12,402 bases of DNA from UBA3537 sp965657165 (GTDB lineage Bacteria; Bacteroidota; Bacteroidia; Flavobacteriales; Flavobacteriaceae). Within the stretch, counting starts at the first letter, position 1. Every line of letters begins with the position of its first letter. The notes under the pieces are model-generated. The model searched no databases. It was not told the DNA's origin and saw nothing but the letters and a program-made list of their open reading frames with translations. This document shows, piece by piece, positions 6,851 through 12,402 of this stretch. The stretch spans positions 1-12,402 of the forward strand of contig CBFHNG010000048.1 in the NCBI GenBank assembly GCA_965657165.1. Reading direction: 5' to 3'. A program made the translations under genes and the position numbers.

Positions 6851-7857
6851 TGTCTGAATTAAAAGTCAGCATTGTTATTCCTGCAAAAAATACAGCAGAA
6901 TTTCTCCCAGAATGTTTGGAATCTATTCTCTCACAAAGCTATTCGAATTGGGAAGCCCTTGTAGTTGATGATCACTCAACGGATGATAGTGTAAAAATTG
7001 TATCAGATTTTACTAAAAAAGATCATCGGATTCGATTACTTAAAAATTCAGGAATAGGCATAATTGATGCGCTTAAAACTGCATATGCAACAGCCAGTGG
7101 AAAATTGATTACACGAATGGATAGCGATGATATCATGACCAGTGATAAGTTACTTAAAATGAGTACTATGCTTAAAAAATATGGCCCTGGACATGTCGCC
7201 TTAGGTCTTGTCAAATACTTCTCAAAAGAGGGTATAAAAGACGGTTACAAACGCTACGAAAAATGGCTCAATGGTTTGACCAAAAAAGGACAAAATTTCA
7301 CTGAAATTTATAAAGAATGTGTCATTCCATCGCCTTGCTGGATGGTTTACACCTCTGATTTTGAGCGCTGCGAAGGTTTTACACCAAACACCTATCCCGA
7401 AGACTATGACCTTGCATTTCGATTTTTTAAATATGGTTTAAAATGTATTCCTAGCAATGAAGTATTTCACCATTGGAGAGATTATGCCATTAGAACTTCA
7501 AGAACGAGTGAACATTATACAGAAAACTCTTTTTTGGAATTGAAACTCAATTATTTCTTGGAATTATCTTATGATCCATCAAAAACTTTAATCATTTGGG
7601 GAGCTGGAACAAAAGGTAAAAAAATGGCTAAACTCCTTTCAAAAGCAACTATTCCTTTCAGATGGATTTGTGATAATCCAAAAAAAATAGGTAAAACCAT
7701 ATATGGAAAAACACTTCTACCCTTTGAATCACTTTCAGAAATGGAAAACTATCAAAGCATTATTACTGTTGCAAATCATGAAGCGCAAGGGGATATAAAA
7801 ACCTATTTTGATACCCATCAAAAAAAGGCCATGAAAGATTACTTTTTCTTTTGCTAA
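6850..7857 (+). CDS. Family 2 glycosyltransferase with C-terminal Rossmann-like domain
   Basis: A 335-residue cytoplasmic protein without membrane segments. Residues 1 to about 225 are a GT-A fold: VSIVIPAKN near the start, VVDDHS nucleotide-binding residues, MDSDD with the metal-binding DxD at 91-94, and the acidic pair ED at 184-185 in YPEDYDLAFR as the likely catalytic-base region. After about residue 240 a second domain begins, LIIWGAGTKGKKMAKLL, whose Gly251-x-Gly253-x-x-Gly256 pattern is that of a dinucleotide- or SAM-binding Rossmann fold; it continues with RWICDNPKKIG and a final YFFFC. Donor and acceptor sugars cannot be told from the sequence. It is coupled to the S10 peptidase gene by TAATG. 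No other polysaccharide genes are in the window, so its glycan is unknown. Confidence 0.9.
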   Translation: MSELKVSIVIPAKNTAEFLPECLESILSQSYSNWEALVVDDHSTDDSVKIVSDFTKKDHRIRLLKNSGIGIIDALKTAYATASGKLITRMDSDDIMTSDKLLKMSTMLKKYGPGHVALGLVKYFSKEGIKDGYKRYEKWLNGLTKKGQNFTEIYKECVIPSPCWMVYTSDFERCEGFTPNTYPEDYDLAFRFFKYGLKCIPSNEVFHHWRDYAIRTSRTSEHYTENSFLELKLNYFLELSYDPSKTLIIWGAGTKGKKMAKLLSKATIPFRWICDNPKKIGKTIYGKTLLPFESLSEMENYQSIITVANHEAQGDIKTYFDTHQKKAMKDYFFFC

Positions 7858-7883
7858 GTGTTCATTTTAATAAATTATATTTG
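7850..7883 (+). promoter_or_regulatory. Two-element Bacteroidota promoter for the BatA operon
   Basis: TTTG at 7850-7853 (-33) and TATATTTG at 7876-7883 (-7, perfect TAnnTTTG) are separated by 22 bases, within the 17-23 range described for Flavobacterium promoters. The -33 box lies inside the last codons of the glycosyltransferase gene. The transcription start would fall at about 7888-7891, which supports the ATG at 7900 rather than 7888 as the start of the next gene. Confidence 0.75.
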
Positions 7884-7899
7884 AACTATGTTTTTTAAG

Positions 7900-9822
7900 A
7901 TGCAGTTTGTCTATCCAGTAGTTCTATATGCACTTTTTGCACTAATTATTCCAATTGTGGTGCACTTATTTCATCTTCGAAAATTCAAGAGGCAAGAATT
8001 TACAAATATTGCATTTTTAAAAAAAATTGAACTCCAAACGCGTCAAAGTGCAATCCTCAAAAAATGGTTAGTCCTATTGCTAAGAATATTGGCCCTCAGT
8101 TGTATAATTTTAGCATTTGCTCAACCTTATTTTTCCAATCAAAAAATAAAAAATACCACTCCTGAAGTGGTAATTTACATCGATAATTCATTCAGTATGC
8201 AAGCGCTTGGCCCTAATGGTTCACTACTAAATCGGTCTGTGCAAGAAGTATTAAATCATTTGGACGAAAAACTGAATGTAAATATTTTTACAAATACAAA
8301 AACATATCGAAACAGAACGTTTAAAACCCTTCGAAATGAACTTCTTGATATAGAATATGTAGCACATCAATTGGACATAAAAACTGTTATTTCAAAAGGA
8401 AAAATGTTGTTTTCTGAAAATATATTAAATCCTAAATATTTTATCATAATTTCTGATTTTCAACAAACAAATAACGCCTTTGAAACTATAAAAAAAGACA
8501 CTAATTTTCGCTTATTTCTAGTCCATAAAAAACCCATTAATACAGAAAATCTTTATATTGAAAATGTTGAAATTTCATCGCATACAAACGGATATGATAT
8601 TGAAATTCAAGCAAATAGCAACGCGAATACTAAAGACAGCCTGATCCTAAGTTTATACAATAACCAAACTCTTTTGGGGAAATCTATTGTATTGAAAAAT
8701 CAGAATTTTAAAAATACTATTTCATTACCAAAAAGTAGTCTTTTAACAAACGGAAAACTTGTTTTGGACGATAACAATGGACTTGCTTTTGATGACACGT
8801 ATTACTTTAATATTTCAAAGGAAAATAAAATTAGGGTTATGGCGGTTAGTGAACAAAAAAACACCTATTTGTCACGTATTTTTACAGATGATGAATTTTT
8901 GTTTTCAGAACAAAATATAAATGCAGTAGTGTATAGCGAACTGCAAAATCAAGATTTACTTATTTTGGATGCCTTAAAAGACATTTCGGTAGCATTAATA
9001 ACCAATGTCAAAGACTTTTTGAATAAAGGAGGAAATGTTGTTATAATTCCACATTCAAACGAAAATATTGAGGAGTACAACAGCATTCTTAGCCAAAATA
9101 TTTTACAAAAAAAAGCAATAAAATCAGATCAAAAAATGACAACAATCAATTTTGATCACCCGATTTATAAAACGGTTTTTGAAAACAGTATTAAAAATTT
9201 TCAATTCCCTAAAGTAAAAAAATACTTTCCCTTAAAATCAACATCAAATGTACTTTTGAGTCTTCAAAATGAAGCTCCCTTTTTGGCACACTATGGTAAT
9301 GCTTATGTATTCTCGGCAAATATCAGCTCAGAGGATTCTAATTTTATCAATTCCCCCTTGATTGTCCCTACCTTTTATAGCATCGCCAAATCAAGTTATC
9401 AATTACCAAAAACACAATATACCATTGGCAATAAAAATGAAATTGAATTAAATTATAATATCAAAACAGATGAAGTTTTGCAGATGACAAATGGTGAAAA
9501 AAGTTACATTCCACTGCAAAACAAACAACATTCAAAACTTAAAATCACAACCGAAGATATTCCTGAAAAAGCAGGACATTACACCCTTCATTATAAGTCG
9601 GATACTTTACAACATTTAAGCTATAATTTCGATCGAAAAGAAAGTATATTGCGATACTTGGACCTAGAAGAATTGTTCTCTGATTTTAGCACTGAAACCA
9701 TTGAAAGTAGCTTGAACTACATAAAAAGTAGTGTAAAAATTAAGTCCATATGGAAATGGTTTGTTATTTTTGCCCTAATATTTTTGGCTTTAGAAATGCT
9801 CATCTTAAAATTTTTTAAATGA
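7900..9822 (+). CDS. BatA domain / VWA-like membrane protein
   Basis: A 640-residue protein with the BatA N-terminal double-transmembrane domain: a hydrophobic segment near residues 7-24 followed by FHLRKFKRQEFTNIAFLK, then a second segment near 56-76. A von Willebrand A-like domain follows, with the MIDAS-type motif DNSFS beginning at residue 95, then a class I glutamine-amidotransferase-like region (about 310-390, with FLNKGGNVVIIPHSN), and a final transmembrane helix at the very C-terminus. Most of the protein is therefore between membrane helices, probably periplasmic. The frame can start at 7888, but 7900 (MQFVYP) gives the usual family N-terminus and lies downstream of the predicted transcription start. 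BatA-like proteins were named after Bacteroides aerotolerance; the molecular role is not settled. Its TGA overlaps the next ATG (ATGA). Confidence 0.9.
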   Translation: MQFVYPVVLYALFALIIPIVVHLFHLRKFKRQEFTNIAFLKKIELQTRQSAILKKWLVLLLRILALSCIILAFAQPYFSNQKIKNTTPEVVIYIDNSFSMQALGPNGSLLNRSVQEVLNHLDEKLNVNIFTNTKTYRNRTFKTLRNELLDIEYVAHQLDIKTVISKGKMLFSENILNPKYFIIISDFQQTNNAFETIKKDTNFRLFLVHKKPINTENLYIENVEISSHTNGYDIEIQANSNANTKDSLILSLYNNQTLLGKSIVLKNQNFKNTISLPKSSLLTNGKLVLDDNNGLAFDDTYYFNISKENKIRVMAVSEQKNTYLSRIFTDDEFLFSEQNINAVVYSELQNQDLLILDALKDISVALITNVKDFLNKGGNVVIIPHSNENIEEYNSILSQNILQKKAIKSDQKMTTINFDHPIYKTVFENSIKNFQFPKVKKYFPLKSTSNVLLSLQNEAPFLAHYGNAYVFSANISSEDSNFINSPLIVPTFYSIAKSSYQLPKTQYTIGNKNEIELNYNIKTDEVLQMTNGEKSYIPLQNKQHSKLKITTEDIPEKAGHYTLHYKSDTLQHLSYNFDRKESILRYLDLEELFSDFSTETIESSLNYIKSSVKIKSIWKWFVIFALIFLALEMLILKFFK

Positions 9823-11075
9823 ACGTACTCATAAAATCAGCTACAATTCTTGATGTAAAAAGTGATTTTCACAACAAAACACAAGATATTTTAGTTGAAA
9901 ATGATCGCATTATCGAAATTGCCAATTCAATAAAAAATACCAAGAATTATCCTGAAATTTCCCTAGAAAACCTCCATGTTTCACAAGGTTGGTTTGATAG
10001 TAGTGTGTCTTTTGGAGAGCCCGGTTATGAAGATAGAGAAACTATTGCCAATGGGCTTTCGGTAGCAGGCCGTTCTGGATTTACAAATGTTGCACTCAAT
10101 CCAAATACATCGCCAGTCATTGATAGTCATTCAGAAGTAGCATTTGTACAACAAAAATCAAAAAATACTGCAACACAACTTCATGCCGTTGGAGCGCTCA
10201 CACAAGGTTCAGAAGGATCACATCTTGCAGAACTTTATGATATGTATACTGCTGGGAGCGTTGCTTTTGGAGATTATAAAAAATCGATTTCAAATCCAAA
10301 TGTATTAAAAATTGCACTTCAATACGCGTCAAATTTTGGTGGACTGGTACAGACTTTTCCCCTTGAAGAAGATATTGCAAGAGCTGGAGTGATTAATGAA
10401 AATATCACAAGTACTCGATTAGGTTTGAAAGGAAATCCAAACCTTGCAGAAGAACTTCAAGTTGCACGTGATATTTCAATTTTAGAATATACTGGTGGAG
10501 CTCTTCATATTCCAACTATTTCAACAGCAAAATCTGTTGCACTTATTCGTGATGCAAAATCCAAAGGATTGGACATTAGTTGCAGCGTGGCTATTCATAA
10601 TATAATTTTTACAGATACTTGCGTAGAAAGTTATAACACAAATTGTAAAGTGAATCCTCCGTTAAGAACTCAAAATGATATAGACGCACTTATTGAAGGG
10701 CTAAAAGATGGAACAATAGACATGGTGACTTCTGACCATAATCCAATTGCAATTGAACACAAAAAGGTAGAATTTGATTTTGCTGCTTTTGGAACCATAG
10801 GTTTGGAAAGTGCTTTTGGGGCGCTTAATTCAATTTTTACAACTAAACAAACTGTACAATTTTTAACAAAAGGAAAAAAACGTTTCAATATTCCTGAAAA
10901 CAGTATTGTTGTTGGAAATGAATGTAGCATAACACTTTTTGATCCTAAAAATTCTTATATTTTTGAGTCGAAACATATCCATTCAAAATCTAAAAATTCA
11001 ATATTCTTAGGCCACCAATTGAAAGGTAATGTATATGGCGTAATTGCCAATAACATATGTACTATTGATCTGTAA
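9819..11075 (+). CDS. Dihydroorotase-family protein (PyrC-like), probably catalytically inactive
   Basis: A 418-residue amidohydrolase-fold protein related to class I dihydroorotase, the third step of pyrimidine synthesis. Key residues are missing. Where active enzymes have DxHVHxREPG, this has Asp60 followed by Ser62-Val-Ser64 and Gly66, so both first metal-binding His and the substrate Arg are lost. The DD pair after the bound-Ala region reads DY, and the HxED His is absent (TFPLEED). Conserved elements that remain are Asn96 (NPNT), His230 (LHIPTIST) and Asp306 (TSDHNP). Loss of the zinc centre suggests a structural role, as for the inactive PyrC' that scaffolds aspartate transcarbamoylase in Pseudomonas; that is inference here. 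I recall the same degenerate motif in other flavobacterial homologues, so it is family-wide rather than a local mutation. It is coupled to the BatA gene by an ATGA overlap. Confidence 0.88.
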   Translation: MNVLIKSATILDVKSDFHNKTQDILVENDRIIEIANSIKNTKNYPEISLENLHVSQGWFDSSVSFGEPGYEDRETIANGLSVAGRSGFTNVALNPNTSPVIDSHSEVAFVQQKSKNTATQLHAVGALTQGSEGSHLAELYDMYTAGSVAFGDYKKSISNPNVLKIALQYASNFGGLVQTFPLEEDIARAGVINENITSTRLGLKGNPNLAEELQVARDISILEYTGGALHIPTISTAKSVALIRDAKSKGLDISCSVAIHNIIFTDTCVESYNTNCKVNPPLRTQNDIDALIEGLKDGTIDMVTSDHNPIAIEHKKVEFDFAAFGTIGLESAFGALNSIFTTKQTVQFLTKGKKRFNIPENSIVVGNECSITLFDPKNSYIFESKHIHSKSKNSIFLGHQLKGNVYGVIANNICTIDL

Positions 11076-11093
11076 ACCTATCTAAAATTCATT

Positions 11094-11405
11094 ATGAAAT
11101 CTGAAAAAACTATGGCGTTCGTAAGCTATCTTACCCTGTTGGGGTTACTTATTGCCTATCTGAAAAATAATCCGAAAAATTCATTTGTAAGTTTTCATAT
11201 TCGCCAATCGTTGGGGCTCTGGCTCACCTTTTTTATTTTAGGCAATACCGTTGGAAATTTTGATAGCTGGTGGATTACATTATCATTTTGGGTATTTTTT
11301 ATGGTGCTGATGTTTTATGGAATTTCTTCAGCATTGACTGGTAAAACAGCAACGGTACCATTGGTTGGGAAATTTTATCAAAACATCTTTAAAAACTTAC
11401 ATTAG
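11094..11405 (+). CDS. DUF4870/Tic20-like small membrane protein
   Basis: A 103-residue integral membrane protein with about three to four hydrophobic helices (approx. 8-24, 41-57 and 60-82) and the family-like runs KTMAFVSYLTLLGLLIAY, VSFHIRQSLGLW and a C-terminal PLVGKFYQN. Such proteins are labelled DUF4870 or chloroplast import component Tic20-like; the function in bacteria is unknown. It begins 18 bases after the dihydroorotase-like gene and ends immediately before the next ATG (TAG then ATG, no gap), so it belongs to the same operon. Confidence 0.85.
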   Translation: MKSEKTMAFVSYLTLLGLLIAYLKNNPKNSFVSFHIRQSLGLWLTFFILGNTVGNFDSWWITLSFWVFFMVLMFYGISSALTGKTATVPLVGKFYQNIFKNLH

Positions 11406-12062
11406 ATGAATGAAAAAACACTCCCTCTTTTTTATGTAAAAAGGCCATCAAAACTTCAAAAAAACGCACCACTTCTTGTGCTTTTGCACGGCTATGGAAG
11501 CGATGAAAATGATTTATTTTCGTTTTCCAGCGAACTTCCCGAAGAACTATTTATCATTTCGCTTAGAGCGCCTTATCCTTTGCAACCCTATGGCCATGCT
11601 TGGTATGCTATAAATTTTGATGCACAACAAAACAAATGGAATGATGTTAATCAAGCCAAAGCCTCTATGAAAACCATCACAGAGTGTATTGATTTAGCTT
11701 GTGAAAAATATGATTTAAACGCTAAAAATGTAAGTTTATTGGGGTTTAGTCAAGGGTGTATTTTAAGTATTGCTTTGGCTATCAATTATCCAAAGAAATT
11801 TAAAAATATCGTTGGATTGAGTGGCTATATCAGCCCTGAATTTTTAGAAAACACTGTGCAACCGGAGGACTATAATCATCTCGATTTTTATTGTTCACAT
11901 GGCAGTTCAGATCAAGTAATTCCTGTAGAATGGGCTCGAAAAACACCAACAATTCTTGATGAATTAGGAATAAAACATACCTATAGTGAATTTCCAGTTG
12001 GACATGGTGTAGCACCACAAAACTTTTTTGAATTTAAGGACTGGTTACAAAAAAGAATATAA
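11406..12062 (+). CDS. Alpha/beta hydrolase, phospholipase/carboxylesterase family
   Basis: A 218-residue cytoplasmic alpha/beta hydrolase of the carboxylesterase/phospholipase (Abhydrolase_2, EstB/YpfH-like) family. The oxyanion-hole region LLHGYGSDEND is near residue 30, the nucleophile elbow is GFSQG with Ser115, and the acid and base are Asp169 (GSSDQVIP) and His200 (GHGVAP), so the catalytic triad is intact. These enzymes hydrolyse short acyl esters or lysophospholipids and act on a wide range of substrates; the natural one is not visible. Its start follows the previous stop with no gap. It converges on a minus-strand small gene, leaving 7 bases between stops. Confidence 0.92.
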   Translation: MNEKTLPLFYVKRPSKLQKNAPLLVLLHGYGSDENDLFSFSSELPEELFIISLRAPYPLQPYGHAWYAINFDAQQNKWNDVNQAKASMKTITECIDLACEKYDLNAKNVSLLGFSQGCILSIALAINYPKKFKNIVGLSGYISPEFLENTVQPEDYNHLDFYCSHGSSDQVIPVEWARKTPTILDELGIKHTYSEFPVGHGVAPQNFFEFKDWLQKRI

Positions 12063-12069
12063 ACACCAA

Positions 12070-12249
12070 TTAAACTTCCTTTAGCTTAGTTTCAAGCTCA
12101 AAATTTTTTGTTTCTAGTTGTTCAATTTTAGATTGATAAGTTTTAATGTCTTTTTCATATTTATCAATAATTCTCTTCGAATTGGCATATTGAAAAACAA
12201 TGACTAAAAGTGCAAAAAGCAGTGCGTATGTCAGGAATTTTGATTTCAT
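12070..12249 (-). CDS. Small single-pass membrane protein with coiled coil (59 aa)
   Basis: A 59-residue frame on the minus strand, ATG at 12249 to TAA at 12070, shorter than the usual ORF cut-off. It starts MKSKFLTYALLFALLVIVFQY, one N-terminal transmembrane helix or uncleaved signal anchor, followed by a charged Lys/Glu region (RIIDKYEKDIK...KIEQLETKNFELETKLKEV) that forms a heptad-like coiled coil. It directly follows the metallo-beta-lactamase-fold gene, TAA then ATG with no gap, which supports it being translated in that operon. The design (anchor plus coiled coil) resembles small envelope or division-associated proteins, but I do not recognise the family. Confidence 0.75.
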   Translation of the reverse strand: MKSKFLTYALLFALLVIVFQYANSKRIIDKYEKDIKTYQSKIEQLETKNFELETKLKEV

Positions 12250-12402
12250 TTATACTATAATTTCTAATTGATCGTAGGCTAAAAAAATGGATTCTGGTAG
12301 TGCTTTTTGGACTTCATCATGAAAGCCCATGTGATGACTAATATGGGTTAAATACGCCTTTTTGGGACGAATTTGTTTGATTAACGCTATAGCTTCCTCC
12401 AA
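12250..12402 (-). CDS. Metallo-beta-lactamase-fold hydrolase (3' end only)
   Basis: The frame is open to the right edge of the window and gives the last 50 residues of a minus-strand protein: IRPKKAYLTHISHHMGFHDE then a strand ending AYDQLEIIV. The THISHHMG His-rich segment is the C-terminal metal-site end of PhnP-like metallo-beta-lactamase hydrolases (phosphodiesterase or similar), annotated in flavobacteria as MBL-fold metallo-hydrolase. The N-terminal HxHxDH motif lies outside the window, so the exact subfamily cannot be told. The stop codon abuts the start of the following 59-residue gene. Confidence 0.85.
   Translation of the reverse strand: MEEAIALIKQIRPKKAYLTHISHHMGFHDEVQKALPESIFLAYDQLEIIV

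Noticed and set aside
9996..10010. Sequencing error as the cause of the lost dihydroorotase HxH motif
   Set aside because: The frame is intact, several separate motifs are degenerate in a consistent way, and the same substitutions are recalled from related flavobacterial proteins.
10670..10930. 86-codon minus-strand ORF
   Set aside because: It is antisense to the conserved C-terminal part of the dihydroorotase-like gene and has no recognisable features.
12083..12098. AGCTT-N6-AAGCT hairpin followed by a T run, a possible terminator of the esterase gene
   Set aside because: Only five paired bases, and it lies within the 59-residue minus-strand gene; chance is likely at this base composition.

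Overview
The window is AT-rich, gene-dense and reads as chromosomal DNA of a Bacteroidota bacterium, most likely a marine-type member of the Flavobacteriaceae. The grounds are the gene families (BatA-type membrane protein, PadR-PspC pair, DUF2007, DUF4442, Tic20/DUF4870-like protein, Dcp-like M3 peptidase), the lack of clear Shine-Dalgarno sites, and several perfect copies of the Bacteroidota -7 promoter element TAnnTTTG. I see no rRNA, tRNA, CRISPR array, insertion sequence or phage gene. No gap without a gene is longer than about 140 bases.

Layout. (1) 1-1165: C-terminal half of a zinc M3 peptidase, ending in a clear hairpin terminator. (2) 1228-2166: an OxyR peroxide sensor with both redox cysteines; its promoter carries a perfect dyad and one OxyR-like half site. 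(3) 2170-2919, minus strand: a small conserved 64-residue protein meeting oxyR tail to tail, and a DUF4442 hotdog-fold protein that must start at TTG. (4) 3059-5289, plus strand: an envelope-stress-like cluster of a PadR repressor, a PspC-domain membrane protein (ATGA overlap), a 21-residue hydrophobic micro-ORF and a DUF2007 protein. (5) 5363-7857: a secreted S10 serine carboxypeptidase translationally coupled (TAATG) to a family 2 glycosyltransferase with a C-terminal Rossmann-like domain. A striking 9-bp-arm inverted repeat sits just before the peptidase. (6) 7900-12062: an operon with its own two-element promoter, encoding a BatA-like VWA membrane protein, a dihydroorotase homologue that has lost most metal ligands, a Tic20/DUF4870-like membrane protein and a GFSQG serine esterase, with junctions of 4 nt overlap, 18 nt gap and 0 nt gap. 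(7) 12070-12402, minus strand: a 59-residue membrane/coiled-coil protein directly behind the 3' end of a metallo-beta-lactamase-fold hydrolase gene.

How it fits together. Most genes concern the cell envelope or housekeeping: peptide breakdown, envelope stress sensing, glycan synthesis and pyrimidine-pathway architecture. I found no convincing new defence or mobile system. The items most worth a second look are the degenerate dihydroorotase in the BatA operon, the dyads in the oxyR, padR and S10 peptidase promoter regions, the micro-ORF behind pspC, and the glycosyltransferase fusion.
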